Of a DNA stretch of 53,567 bases, positions 1-8,562 are shown piece after piece; within the stretch, counting starts at the first letter, position 1; every line of letters starts with the position of its first letter. The notes below the pieces were generated by a model. The model had not been told where the DNA came from and did no database searches. It was given only the letters and a program-made list of their open reading frames with translations. The position numbers and the translations under genes were made by a program. The stretch covers positions 1 to 53,567 of the forward strand of contig CAITZM010000188.1 of NCBI GenBank assembly GCA_903896925.1, read 5' to 3'. Origin of the DNA: an uncultured Lentisphaerota bacterium (lineage in GTDB: Bacteria; Verrucomicrobiota; Kiritimatiellia; CAIQIC01).

Positions 1-859
1 CGAAACTGGTGCAGTGGTCGGCATAGGCGCCGGGCGCGAAACGGCACTGCGGCGGTGCCGGCCGGGCGGTGCCGGTCAGGAAGCCGAGCACGGCGGCGCC
101 GGCGGCGAGCGGCGCGTTGGTGATGCAGGCCGGCGCGCCGAGCGCGACCAGCTCGTCGCGCGCGGCGACGAACTGCCAGTCGCGCATCCGGCTGCGCAGG
201 TCGCTGTTGGTGTGCAGGAGGAACGCGCCGTTCCACGGTTGGGCAAAGGGCTGGCCCGCTTTTTCCAGGGCCTGGAAAATTTCGTCCGGCTCGAGGCCGC
301 GCGCGCCGGCGTGGCCGAGCAGCATCGCGGGCAGCGGCAGCAGGCGCGGCGGCGGGACGGCGTCGCGGAACCAGCCGAGCGAGCGGCTGGGGGCGACGGC
401 GCCATCGGGCCGCGCCGGGCCGGCGAAGAAGGCGGAGACCAGGAGGCCGGTGGCGACGAGGCCGGGTTCCGGGAAGCGGCCGCGGACGAACGTGGCGCCG
501 GTCAGCGAGAGCGCGGGCGTGGCGGTGATGCGCACGGGAAAGTCGCAGGAGTAGGCGACGCCGAGGATGCGGCCGAGCAGGTTGCGCCCGCGCAGGGCGT
601 CGTCGAGCGGCTGCCAGATGAGGCGTGCGAAGTCGTTGGACGAAATTTCGGCGGCGGGCGCGAGGACGCTCGCGGGCAGGTCGAGGTAAACGATGTTTTC
701 CGGGGGCACGCCGCGCAGCGCGGCGTACCGGTTGGCCAGTTCGAGCGAGCGGGGCGAGTTCTGGTTGACCGCGAGGAGCAGTTCGTGCGGTGCTAGTGCG
801 GCGGCGCGTTGCGCCAGACCGAGGGCCAGGAGGAACGCGAGAAACAGTGAACGATGCAT
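1..859 (-). CDS. TIGR03790 family protein, 3' end cut by window edge
   Basis: About 286 N-terminal residues are visible; the C-terminus lies outside the window. The ATG at 859 begins a signal peptide (MHRSLFLAFLLALGLAQRAAA). The mature part opens with NSPRSLELANRY followed by RGVPPENIVYLDLP, the conserved N-terminal block of the uncharacterised TIGR03790 family, known from Verrucomicrobia, Acidobacteria and deltaproteobacteria. The family has no known biochemical function. The start lies 12 bp after the stop of the PEP-CTERM protease, so this is the fifth gene of the exosortase operon. That context suggests an envelope or surface role. The family call rests on the N-terminal block and the spacing, so it is fairly secure; the function is open. 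Confidence 0.75.
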   Translation of the reverse strand, partial: MHRSLFLAFLLALGLAQRAAALAPHELLLAVNQNSPRSLELANRYAALRGVPPENIVYLDLPASVLAPAAEISSNDFARLIWQPLDDALRGRNLLGRILGVAYSCDFPVRITATPALSLTGATFVRGRFPEPGLVATGLLVSAFFAGPARPDGAVAPSRSLGWFRDAVPPPRLLPLPAMLLGHAGARGLEPDEIFQALEKAGQPFAQPWNGAFLLHTNSDLRSRMRDWQFVAARDELVALGAPACITNAPLAAGAAVLGFLTGTARPAPPQCRFAPGAYADHCTSF

Positions 860-871
860 CCAGTGGCCTTG

Positions 872-1780
872 TCAGGTGCGCCAGCGGCGGAGCCTGCTGT
901 AGACGCAGAGCACACCGAGGCCGGCCAGGAAGACACCGGCCGGTTCCGGGATCGCCATGAGGGCGGTGATCTGGTCGCGATAGGGTGCGAGGTCGGCCAT
1001 GTAGGTCGCATTGCCATAGACGGCGGAAGCAAGCGGCTGGCCGGGCGCTTCATCTATGGTCAGCATGATGCCGGAGAGTTCCCACGTCGCCCCGTCCTTG
1101 AAGAAGACGCCGCCGCCGGAATCGTAGATCGCACCCTGCGCCTCGTTGGTGTCGCCGCCGGCATCGAAGGTGGTGCCGAAGCAATAGGTGATGCCATATC
1201 CATCGTTCAACCAGCCGGCCGCGTCGGTGACGTTTTGGCCCCAGCGCTTGGTGCCTGCGCTGGCGGACCAATAAAAACCGCTATAGACGCCAACCGTGCT
1301 GTTGGTGACCTGCCAGGAGCTGTTCCAATACGTGAGGCTGCCGGCCCGGTCATACCCATCGCCGATCATGGTCACGGAGGCTCCGTTGGTGACCAGGTTC
1401 GGACTCAAGGTGAGCGTGGGCAGCGCGGCGACGGGCGTGGTGACGCGGAACATGGCGAGGTCGGCGTCGGTGCCGGCGTAGGACAGGCGGTGCCACGACG
1501 AGGTGTCCACGGTGTAGGACGAGGCATTCACGAGCACGCCCGTGGGATTGTCCAGCTGCCAGACATGGTTGGCGGTGATGAACCAGTCGTTGCCGAGATA
1601 GGTGACGGAGGTGGGGCCGCGGCCGGCCATGAGGATGCGGCCGACGTTCGCCCAGCCGGGATCGTCCGCCGGCGCGTTGGTGTTGCCCTGACCCGTACCG
1701 CCGGCGATGATCACGGCTGGCGCGGGCAGGCCCGCCAGCAGTCCGAACAGCCACAGCATCCATGGGTTTTTAATTTTCAT
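872..1780 (-). CDS. PEP-CTERM trypsin-like serine protease
   Basis: 302 residues. A signal peptide (residues 1-22) is followed by a chymotrypsin-fold domain. The likely triad is His72 (TANHVW), Asp107 (DADLAMF) and Ser221 (YDSGGGVF, a GDSGG variant). The C-terminus is a PEP-CTERM sorting tail: IPEP at 277-280, a hydrophobic stretch, then the basic end RLRRWRT. Such tails are recognised by exosortase, and an exosortase is encoded four genes upstream in the same operon. I chose the ATG at 1780, 11 bp after the WbaP stop, because it gives the signal peptide; an upstream in-frame start would add 37 residues with no signal character. Inferred role: an exported, exosortase-processed surface protease. 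Its substrate is unknown. Confidence 0.85.
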   Translation of the reverse strand: MKIKNPWMLWLFGLLAGLPAPAVIIAGGTGQGNTNAPADDPGWANVGRILMAGRGPTSVTYLGNDWFITANHVWQLDNPTGVLVNASSYTVDTSSWHRLSYAGTDADLAMFRVTTPVAALPTLTLSPNLVTNGASVTMIGDGYDRAGSLTYWNSSWQVTNSTVGVYSGFYWSASAGTKRWGQNVTDAAGWLNDGYGITYCFGTTFDAGGDTNEAQGAIYDSGGGVFFKDGATWELSGIMLTIDEAPGQPLASAVYGNATYMADLAPYRDQITALMAIPEPAGVFLAGLGVLCVYSRLRRWRT

Positions 1781-1791
1781 AGCGGTGCCCG

Positions 1792-3312
1792 TCAGTAGGC
1801 GCCTTCGGCCCGCCAGACGGCCCGGAAGGTGCGCACGAGGATGACGATGTCCAGCCACAGGGACCAGTTGCGGACATAGTAATGATCCCAACGCTCAAGG
1901 CCGGCGTTGCCGGAGTCGCTGCGGCCGGAGACCTGCCAGAGGCCGGTGATCCCGGGGCGGACGCGGTGGCGGACTTCGCGCAGGCGCTGGGGCAGCTTTT
2001 CCTCATGATAGGCCGGCAGCGGGCGCGGGCCGACCAGCGCCATGCTCCCGGCGATCACATTGAAAATCTGCGGGATTTCGTCGAGGGAGGTGCGGCGGAG
2101 AAAACGACCGATCCAGGTGATCCGCGGATCATGCTTGAGCTTGCAGTGCTTTTCCCATTCGGCGCGCAGCGCCGGGTCGTCGGCCAGATGGCGGGCGAGG
2201 ACCGCTTCGGCATTGCGCACCATCGTGCGCAGCTTGAACGTGCGGATGAGTTCGCCTTTATAGCCGATGCGTTCCTGGGCGTAGAAGGGCGAGCCGCGAT
2301 CTTCCACCCAGACGAGGAAGGCGAACACGGCCAGCAGCGGCAGCCACACCGGCGCCGTCAAGGCCACCAGCACCAGTTCGAACAGGCGCTTGAGCATCCG
2401 GTCCGCCGGCTTGACGAGGTTGTTGGAGATTTCCAGCCCGATGACGCCGATGAATTCGCGCGGCCGGACCCAGAGCGAGGGGGCGTCCAGCAGGTCGGGG
2501 ATGATGATGACGTGCCGGTAATGGGCCAGGGGTCCCTCGATGAGATCGGCGACCTGGCCGTGCCGCATTTCGCCGGCAGCCAGGATGGCGCAGGGTGCCT
2601 GCAGGGTGCTCTCCTGGATCGAGCCGAGTACCGGGAGGCCGGCGATGTGTGCGCCGCGCGGGGCCGCATCGTCGAAGACGCCGATGGCACGGTAACCCAG
2701 ACCGCTCTCCTGGCGCAGGACGTTGGCCACATGCTCGAGCACCGTGCCCCAGCCGTAGAGCACGACCGGAATGCCCCAGCGATGGAAATGGATCAGCATC
2801 CCCTTGAACAGGCTGCGCATCAGACCCGCCAACGGCGTGGCGATCAGGCAGGTGCTGAGCAAAGCAATGCGGCTGGCCACGTCCGTCATGTGGGTGATGA
2901 ACAGCATAAAGCTCAAGAAAGCCATGACGGCCAGCGTGAGCAGGACCATGCGCCGGACCGACTCGACCGCGCTGACGCCCCAGCCCGGCGTCAGGCGCAG
3001 GAGCATGGAGCCGATCCACCACGCAGGGATCAGCAGTTCACCGACGTCGGCCACGAGGAACTCGCCGCGCCAGGCCAACCGGATCAGGCCGCCCAGAATC
3101 AGCGCGAGCAGCAGCGCCAGCGTGTCAGCCAGCATCAGGAAAGCGGCGTTCATGGTAACGCGCAGATAGTAGGAATAGTCCGCGGCCGGGCGCGACATGT
3201 GGAACGCCTCGACAAAGGCATCGCCCCGGGGGGCACTGGGAAAACCCAGGGGCGTGGCGGGCGTGCGCTCCAGCGGATCCTGCGGCGCGGGGGCTGCTGG
3301 CGCGCCGTTCAT
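1792..3312 (-). CDS. WbaP-type undecaprenyl-phosphate sugar-1-phosphate transferase
   Basis: 506 residues. An N-terminal block of several membrane helices (about 50-170) is followed by a Rossmann-like region (about 180-300), then one more helix and a C-terminal bacterial sugar transferase domain (PF02397). The conserved strings FKLRTM, RRTSLDEIPQIFNV, GSMALVGPRPLP and RPGITGLWQVSGRSD are all present. Proteins of this build transfer a sugar-1-phosphate from a nucleotide sugar to undecaprenyl phosphate at the inner membrane, starting exopolysaccharide synthesis. The ATG overlaps the stop of the EpsI-like gene (ATGA), and GGAGG lies just upstream, so translation is probably coupled. Pairing of an exosortase with polysaccharide initiation is typical of PEP-CTERM systems. 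The sugar specificity cannot be read. Confidence 0.9.
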   Translation of the reverse strand: MNGAPAAPAPQDPLERTPATPLGFPSAPRGDAFVEAFHMSRPAADYSYYLRVTMNAAFLMLADTLALLLALILGGLIRLAWRGEFLVADVGELLIPAWWIGSMLLRLTPGWGVSAVESVRRMVLLTLAVMAFLSFMLFITHMTDVASRIALLSTCLIATPLAGLMRSLFKGMLIHFHRWGIPVVLYGWGTVLEHVANVLRQESGLGYRAIGVFDDAAPRGAHIAGLPVLGSIQESTLQAPCAILAAGEMRHGQVADLIEGPLAHYRHVIIIPDLLDAPSLWVRPREFIGVIGLEISNNLVKPADRMLKRLFELVLVALTAPVWLPLLAVFAFLVWVEDRGSPFYAQERIGYKGELIRTFKLRTMVRNAEAVLARHLADDPALRAEWEKHCKLKHDPRITWIGRFLRRTSLDEIPQIFNVIAGSMALVGPRPLPAYHEEKLPQRLREVRHRVRPGITGLWQVSGRSDSGNAGLERWDHYYVRNWSLWLDIVILVRTFRAVWRAEGAY

Positions 3313-4082
3313 GGGCCTCCGGTCGCCGGGGTGGGCGCAGCGCGGGACAGCTGCAGGGCGGGATAGAGCTGTGCGGTGAAAGACGTGATCTGTTCCTGAT
3401 ACTTCTGCGATTCGGCGTCGCGCCGGCCGGCGATGGCGATGTAGGCCCAGCGGTGGGCGACGCTATGCACGATGCGGTCCCAGCCCAGCCAGAACATGCG
3501 TTCCCAGTGATACGGCGTCGAGCGGCCGTGACCGGCAAACCAATAGGCATAGTAGCCGTTGAGCAGGCGCTTGCCGCTGCGCACGTCGAGCGGCCGTGTG
3601 GTCTCCAGGATCATCACCCCGAACGGTTCCTGTCCGGCCAGGGGTACTTTCAGCACATGGCTGGCCTCGATGGTGCTGCCTTGGCCCACCAGGCAGCGTT
3701 CCGGGCGATGGATGCTCTCCCGCTCGCGGCCGCTGAGCACGATCGAGACGAAGACTTCATCGCGCACGGAGTTGGTGTATCGCCCCTTGAGGAAGCCGGT
3801 GTCCTTGGGCAGGCTTTCGTACTCCACCAGGCTCATGGTGTGCAATTCGGAGCCGCAGGCGGGGCACTTGTCCGGGGTCACGAGGTGGCCGAGGTTGAAT
3901 TCCTTCAGGCAGGCCGAGTTGTGGCAAAACCGCAGTTCAGAGCCGTGCCATACGCCCAGTTGCGTCGGCAGCACCACGCGGATGCCCGGCTGGTCGGCCA
4001 CGGTCACACTCGCGGTGAATTGCAACGCCAGCACGGCCACGGCCATCAGGACGACCACGATGATAAACGGGCGGTAGTTCAC
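3309..4082 (-). CDS. EpsI-like exosortase-associated protein with a zinc-ribbon-like Cys set
   Basis: 257 residues beginning with an N-terminal membrane helix (about 5-24). The GTG start at 4082 has GGGAG five bases upstream and lies 12 bp after the exosortase stop. The block IHRPERCLVGQG (about 124-135) and the C-terminal YYAYWFAGHGR fit the EpsI/DUF3485 family, which is encoded next to or fused to exosortases and is needed for exopolysaccharide export in some species; its molecular role is not settled. An unusual feature is CHNSAC plus CPAC (Cys53, 58, 73, 76), a four-Cys set that could bind zinc near the N-terminus, which I do not know as general to the family. The gene is translationally coupled to the WbaP-type gene. 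Confidence 0.8.
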   Translation of the reverse strand: MNYRPFIIVVVLMAVAVLALQFTASVTVADQPGIRVVLPTQLGVWHGSELRFCHNSACLKEFNLGHLVTPDKCPACGSELHTMSLVEYESLPKDTGFLKGRYTNSVRDEVFVSIVLSGRERESIHRPERCLVGQGSTIEASHVLKVPLAGQEPFGVMILETTRPLDVRSGKRLLNGYYAYWFAGHGRSTPYHWERMFWLGWDRIVHSVAHRWAYIAIAGRRDAESQKYQEQITSFTAQLYPALQLSRAAPTPATGGP

Positions 4083-4094
4083 AGTGCTCCCTGG

Positions 4095-5129
4095 TCAGCG
4101 ACCCTCGGCCGCGCCTTCCCGGGTCAGCAGCCAGGTTCTGATCCGACGAAACTGCTGCCGGTACTCCATGTTCATCAGCACGCTCACGCCCACCATCAGG
4201 CTGACCGCCACCACGAACATGATGTAGCCCGAATAGTCGTGGTAGATCTTCAACGCCGCCTTCTCGCCGAACGCCGCCGAGACGATGATGATGCTCAGGA
4301 TACGCGCGCAGTTGCCCGCCAGCGCCAGCGGGATGGAGGCGAGGAACAACAGCCATTTCTTGACCTGCGTTTTCTGGGTGAAGAACGCATAGACCGCCGT
4401 CAGCGCTGTCATCGCCAACAGCGACCGCAGGCCGCTGCACGGGTCGGCCACGTCAAACTGGAAGCCGGCCGAGGTGTCGGAGAGGATGCGCGAGCCGGAA
4501 CTGTAGACCCCGATGCCCAGGATGTTGGCCATGTGCGTCGAGAACGAGGTGGCGAAGATGCGCAGCGGGAACGAAAGCGTGTCGAGGAAGGTCAGCGGGA
4601 TGCAGAAGATCAGGTAGGCGCACGGAAAGATCAGCATCTTGCCCACCCGCCAGCCGTAAAAATAGAGCGGCACGCCCCACAGCAACATGACCAGCGCCGC
4701 CAGCGAGAGACGGGTTTGCTGGATCTTGGCGCCCAGCCAGTGGACCAGCAGCGCGAGCACGATCACGGCCAGCCCCCACTGGCAGACCGACTTCGGCGCG
4801 GCAATCAGCTCGCGCCGCTTGACCCAGAGCACGGACAGGCTCACCAGCGGAATCAGCGGGCCGTGCGAGTAGTCCGCGCCGCCGTAGGAAATGCTGTCGT
4901 TCCAGCGAGACAGCATCCAGGCGAACGCCGACCGGCTGGCCACGTTGTGCTCGACCGTGTTGCCCAGCAGATGGAACAACACATAGAGCAGCCCGATGAT
5001 CGTCGACATGAAGCCGAGCTGGATAACCTGTGCGCGATCCAGCGTTGCCAGCCGCCAGCGCTCGCTGAGGATGGCTGCGGATTCCGCCGACATAGGCTCT
5101 GCATCCGGTTTATGCTCGACACCATTCAT
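4095..5129 (-). CDS. exosortase (PEP-CTERM protein-sorting transpeptidase)
   Basis: 344 residues, polytopic with about eight membrane helices. The exosortase/archaeosortase catalytic residues are visible: Cys231 in DPCSGLRSL, Arg276 in GNCARI, and His297 in IYHDYSGY. The enzyme is expected to cleave PEP-CTERM tails in the inner membrane and pass the protein to a further surface location. I start at the ATG at 5129 (MNGVEHKPDAEP), which gives a normal family length; the open frame runs further upstream but overlaps the divergent dapF region. It is the first gene of a five-gene operon. Two PEP-CTERM substrates are encoded in the window, one in the operon itself and one at 26971-31394. Confidence 0.93.
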   Translation of the reverse strand: MNGVEHKPDAEPMSAESAAILSERWRLATLDRAQVIQLGFMSTIIGLLYVLFHLLGNTVEHNVASRSAFAWMLSRWNDSISYGGADYSHGPLIPLVSLSVLWVKRRELIAAPKSVCQWGLAVIVLALLVHWLGAKIQQTRLSLAALVMLLWGVPLYFYGWRVGKMLIFPCAYLIFCIPLTFLDTLSFPLRIFATSFSTHMANILGIGVYSSGSRILSDTSAGFQFDVADPCSGLRSLLAMTALTAVYAFFTQKTQVKKWLLFLASIPLALAGNCARILSIIIVSAAFGEKAALKIYHDYSGYIMFVVAVSLMVGVSVLMNMEYRQQFRRIRTWLLTREGAAEGR

Positions 5130-5451
5130 GGCGCGTAGTTTAAGGCAAACTGCCGCCTCCCTGCAAGCGTGGACCGGCCTGACAGGGGGATTTAAAACAG
5201 GCCTGCCGCCGCGCGGGAAGCTGCCCCGGCGGCTTGTTGGCTGGTAATCTGGCCACGGTTGGCTGCGCCACAAGCCCACGCAAACGCGGTCCCAACATCG
5301 GCCCGGCCTGGACGCGCCGCCCACTCCAGACGGGCGGGAGAGCGGGGCGCACTCCGCCCTGTGGGGCTGCTTGGTCGCCGTCGTCCTCGTGCGCGGGCCG
5401 CTACCAAACCTCGAAAACTGTGGTAAAGTCCCGGCGTTTTCGAGGCATAAC
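5130..5451. other. divergent intergenic region between the exosortase operon and dapF
   Basis: 322 bp that must hold promoters for both directions. I see no convincing sigma70 boxes. GAGG at about 5442-5445 is the dapF ribosome-binding site. Short open frames here have no recognisable content. The stretch around 5380-5402 (ending CCGCTAC) resembles half of the REP-like elements found elsewhere in the window. Confidence 0.5.
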
Positions 5452-6270
5452 ATGAACATTGCTTTTTGGAAGATGCATGGCGCGGCCAACGACTTTATCG
5501 TCGTGGATGACCGGCAGCGGGTGTTTCCGGCGGATGATCGCGCGTGGCTGGCCCGGATCATGGCGCGGCGTACGGGCGTCGGGTCCGACGGCGTCATGCT
5601 GGTGCAGCCCTCGGCGTCGGCGGATTTCCGGATGCGGTTCTTCAACCCGGACGGCGGCGAGGCCGAGATGTGCGGGAATGGCGCGCGGTGCATTGCCCGC
5701 TTCGCGCACGACCGGGGCATCGCTCCCGCCCAGATGCGCATCGAGACCGTCGCCGGCGAGGTCCGCGCCGGGATCCTGGGCACCCGCGTGCTTCTGGGCA
5801 TGACGCCGCCGCGCGACTGGCGGCTCCACGCCCAGCTGACGGCGGAGGGGCGGACGTGGACCTATCATTTCGTCAACACCGGCGTGCCGCACGCCGTCGT
5901 GGAGGTGCCCGAGCTGGCCGCGGTGGACGTCGCGCGGCTGGGCGCGGCCATCCGGCATCACGCCGACTTCGCGCCGCGCGGGACGAACGCGAACTTTATC
6001 GCCGTCACGCCGGAACGCGAGGTGCAGGTGCGCACCTTCGAGCGCGGCGTCGAGGCGGAGACGCTGGCCTGCGGGACGGGCATGGTCGCCTCGGCGCTGA
6101 TCGCCGCGCGCCTCGGCCGCGTCGCGCCGCCCGTGCGCATCCGGCCCGCCAGCGGCGACGAGTTGGAGGTTAATTTCACGCTCACCGCCGACGACGCCCG
6201 CGACGTGACGCTGCTCGGCCCGGCCGAATACGTCTTTCAGGGCGAGTTGGAGTACGCCGGCGTGAAATAG
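5452..6270 (+). CDS. dapF: diaminopimelate epimerase
   Basis: 272 residues. Interconverts LL- and meso-diaminopimelate in the lysine/peptidoglycan pathway. Both catalytic cysteines are seen in their usual contexts: MCGNGARC in the N-terminal half and ACGTGM in the C-terminal half. The N-terminus MNIAFWKMHGAANDFIVVD is typical, as are RRTGVGSDG and FFNPDGGEAE. The ATG at 5452 is preceded by GAGG with 6-7 bp spacing; an upstream extension of 27 residues has no family character. It is a single gene, divergent from the exosortase operon and convergent with the RNA methyltransferase. Length and motifs match the family, so confidence is high. Confidence 0.96.
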   Translation: MNIAFWKMHGAANDFIVVDDRQRVFPADDRAWLARIMARRTGVGSDGVMLVQPSASADFRMRFFNPDGGEAEMCGNGARCIARFAHDRGIAPAQMRIETVAGEVRAGILGTRVLLGMTPPRDWRLHAQLTAEGRTWTYHFVNTGVPHAVVEVPELAAVDVARLGAAIRHHADFAPRGTNANFIAVTPEREVQVRTFERGVEAETLACGTGMVASALIAARLGRVAPPVRIRPASGDELEVNFTLTADDARDVTLLGPAEYVFQGELEYAGVK

Positions 6271-6347
6271 TCTTCTGCTGCGTCGGGCGTGGCAGACGCT
6301 GCAACCCAATCCATGTGCTGGCACAGGCGTTCCGCCCGCCGGTGAGC

Positions 6348-6438
6348 CGGGCGTCACGCCCGACTCGACACCACCACAGCAAGCCGGGCCCAACAGGCGG
6401 CGGGACGCCGCCTACACCGGCACGCGAGACGCGTGCCG
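6348..6438. repeat. cluster of three tight hairpins between dapF and the RNA methyltransferase
   Basis: Three perfect stems with 3-base loops lie within 91 bp: 6348-6362 (CGGGCG-TCA-CGCCCG), 6395-6413 (AGGCGGCG-GGA-CGCCGCCT, followed by CTAC, the complement of GTAG), and 6418-6438 (CGGCACGCG-AGA-CGCGTGCCG). They sit between two convergent genes, so they could also act as a bidirectional transcript end, although no T-tract follows. They look like members of the REP-like hairpin family of this genome. Confidence 0.7.
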
Positions 6439-6472
6439 ACACATCCAGCAACACCATGGCTCCGATACCCCA

Positions 6473-7912
6473 TCACGGCTTCTCGAGCCGCCGCCAGCGC
6501 GCGATGAACATGCCGTCGCACGGTCCGGCCCAGGGCCAGATCCAGCAGGCGCCCTGTTGGGTTTCGCCGGTCAGCGGATGCGCCACCGCATCGGGCCGAA
6601 ACTCGGGGTGCGCGTGCGAAAAAGCTTCGGTCACTCCGGTTGTCTCGGGCGTGGTCACGGTGCAGACCGCAAAGACCAGCTTGCCGCCGGGCCGCACGCT
6701 TTGTGCCGCACGGGCGAGAATCTCGCCCTGCAAAGCGGCTTTCGCCGCCACGTCGTCGGCCTCGGTGCGCCAGCGCATGTCCGGGTTGCGGTTCCACGTG
6801 CCGATGCCGCTGCACGGTGCATCCACCAGCACGCCGTCGAAGAGCTGCGCGTCCCGGGTCTCAGGTCGCGCGTCTCGGGTCTCGCGTCCCGTGTCTCTCG
6901 TCGAGCGTGCTTCGCGGCGGCCCGGCAGGCCTTGTTCGCCGGGCCCAAGATGCGATCCCCGCCCCGCAGGGTGTCTTTCGTCGGAAGCAACCGATGAGCC
7001 CCTCTCCTTCAAATCATCAATCATAAATCGCAAATCATAAATGTTTCGCCCCGCGTCCGTGATGTGCCTCGTGCGCACGATCGTCACGCCGGCTTCCGCG
7101 GCCCGCTTCTCCAGTTCGCGCAGCGCGCCGGTGCGGACATCGGTCGCGAGGATCGTGCCGCGGTTCTGCATCAGCGCCGCCAGATGCAGCGTTTTGCCGC
7201 CCGCGCCGGCGCAGACATCCCACCAACGTTCGCCCGGTTGCGGCGCGCACCACCGGCCGACGCATTGCGACGCGAGGTCCTGCACGATCGCTGCGACGCC
7301 GGTCGCCGCGCGCAGCCCCTGCAGGTTCGCCGGCGGCTTTACGCTGATCGCACCCGGCAGGCGCGGATGCGGTGCGGCGCGCGGGTTGGGTTGATTGAAA
7401 AACTCCAGCACCGCCGCCACCTGCTCCGGCGGGACGCGCAGCCAGACCGGCGGCCGGCGCTGAAAGGCTGCGAGGTGTTGCGGGGTGGCGGTTTCGGATT
7501 CGGACAGCAGTGGCAGCACCCAGTCGGGCAGCAAGTCCGCAGGTGCTTTGAGCGCCCCGATCAACGCGGACAGCTCGCGCGCTTTGTCGTGCAGATTTTC
7601 CGGTGTGACAGCGGGCAGTTTCAATTCCGCTTGCGCCGCCAGTTCCGCCAGCGCCGGATGCGTGAGTCCGTCGAGCCAGCCTGCCAGCGCCAGGGCGCGC
7701 GCCGGGGGCAGGCCGGCCAGCCAGCCGCGCCAGCGGAAAAACGCGAAGAGCACGTCGCCAAAGAGGCGGCGGTCGCGCGCGCCCCATTCGTGGTGCGCGC
7801 GGCAGCACCCGGCAAAGCACTGGTCGGCGGGCCGGCGTTCGGCGAGCACGGCGTGTTCCAGCGTGGCGAGCAACTCGATCAGGCGTACGGCTTGTGTCTG
7901 GGCGGCGGGCAT
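6473..7912 (-). CDS. RsmB/NOP-family RNA (cytosine-5) methyltransferase with an in-frame low-complexity insert
   Basis: 479 residues. An NusB-like N-terminal region (about 1-150) is followed by a SAM-dependent methyltransferase domain. The SAM motif is DVCAGAGGKT (232-241), motif IV is DAPCSG (364-369) and the second catalytic cysteine region is VCTVTTPET (Cys417). It probably makes m5C in rRNA or tRNA. The start ATG at 7912 fits the family N-terminus. Residues about 287-356 interrupt the domain between HIT and FDGVLVDAPCSG. The insert contains NIYDLRFMIDDLKE and then a charged RD/ET-rich run, encoded by AT-rich repeats and GACGCGAGACCC-type repeats that look intergenic in origin. The frame is kept, so the protein may still work. 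Confidence 0.88.
   Translation of the reverse strand: MPAAQTQAVRLIELLATLEHAVLAERRPADQCFAGCCRAHHEWGARDRRLFGDVLFAFFRWRGWLAGLPPARALALAGWLDGLTHPALAELAAQAELKLPAVTPENLHDKARELSALIGALKAPADLLPDWVLPLLSESETATPQHLAAFQRRPPVWLRVPPEQVAAVLEFFNQPNPRAAPHPRLPGAISVKPPANLQGLRAATGVAAIVQDLASQCVGRWCAPQPGERWWDVCAGAGGKTLHLAALMQNRGTILATDVRTGALRELEKRAAEAGVTIVRTRHITDAGRNIYDLRFMIDDLKERGSSVASDERHPAGRGSHLGPGEQGLPGRREARSTRDTGRETRDARPETRDAQLFDGVLVDAPCSGIGTWNRNPDMRWRTEADDVAAKAALQGEILARAAQSVRPGGKLVFAVCTVTTPETTGVTEAFSHAHPEFRPDAVAHPLTGETQQGACWIWPWAGPCDGMFIARWRRLEKP
6845..7054 (-). repeat. low-complexity insert inside the methyltransferase gene
   Basis: Two distinct repeat types sit in frame. At 7010-7042 an AT-rich unit of the ATTTATGATTTGCG type is repeated. 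At about 6850-6905 a GC-rich run alternates GAGACCCG and GACGCGCGAC. Composition differs sharply from the flanking coding DNA. Both repeat types resemble intergenic filler and are out of place in a conserved methyltransferase domain. Confidence 0.65.
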
Positions 7913-7935
7913 TTTTCCGAATCTTGGACTGCGGG

Positions 7936-8385
7936 CTATTTCGCGGCGGCCTTGGCCGCGTCCGCCGGCTTCTTCGCCTGTGCTTGCTGGAGGAACTTCT
8001 TGTAATCGGCGGGGGAGCCGAAGCCGGAGCGCCCGGCGAGCTGCTTGCCGGTGGCGTCGGCGACGACGACGAACGGCAGCGTGCTGCCCTCGACCTTGAA
8101 GAGTTTGCGGAACGCGCCGCTGGTCGCCGCGTCGTCGCAGTTCAGGTCCACATAGACGAACTTGTCCTTGGGCAGCTTGACCTCGTTCTTGGCCACGTAG
8201 CTGCGCAGCGCCTGACAGTTGCCGCACTTCTCGCGGCCGAACTGGATGAACAGCTCTTTCTTTTCGGTCTTGGCCTGTTCCAGCGCCTTGTCGAGGTCGG
8301 TGACGGCCACCGGCCCCTTGGCGAATCCCTGCGGCACGCTCCACAGCAGCGCGACCGCGATCAATGCCATCCGTAATGCTTTCAT
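7936..8385 (-). CDS. periplasmic thioredoxin-like protein
   Basis: 149 residues. A signal peptide (about 1-23) is followed by a thioredoxin fold with the redox motif CGNC in FGREKCGNCQALRSYV. A Lys/Ala-rich tail ends the protein. This resembles the thioredoxin_7/DUF255-like secreted group, which reduces or exchanges disulfides in the envelope. The ATG at 8385 has AGGAG at good spacing. It lies 23 bp upstream of the methyltransferase start and on the same strand, so co-transcription is likely, though a functional link is not obvious. Confidence 0.87.
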   Translation of the reverse strand: MKALRMALIAVALLWSVPQGFAKGPVAVTDLDKALEQAKTEKKELFIQFGREKCGNCQALRSYVAKNEVKLPKDKFVYVDLNCDDAATSGAFRKLFKVEGSTLPFVVVADATGKQLAGRSGFGSPADYKKFLQQAQAKKPADAAKAAAK

Positions 8386-8460
8386 GGTTACTCCTGATGT
8401 TGACGCGGCGATTTGACACTCCCGCGTGTCGCCGCGCAAGCCGAATCCACTGCTTGGTGG

Positions 8461-8480
8461 GCGGGAGCTCCCGCTCCCGC
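8461..8480. repeat. GC-rich hairpin upstream of the thioredoxin-like gene
   Basis: GCGGGAGC-TCCC-GCTCCCGC forms an 8-bp perfect stem with a 4-base loop. A related partial copy (GCGGGAGCTGGAGCTTCC) follows at about 8506. This belongs to the hairpin family with a GGAG foot found throughout the gaps of this window. Confidence 0.6.
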
Positions 8481-8562
8481 GTTCATCAGCCTGTGGTTCT
8501 ATCTTGCGGGAGCTGGAGCTTCCACCCACAAGAACAGAGCATCGCGACCTGGTGCGCAGGTG

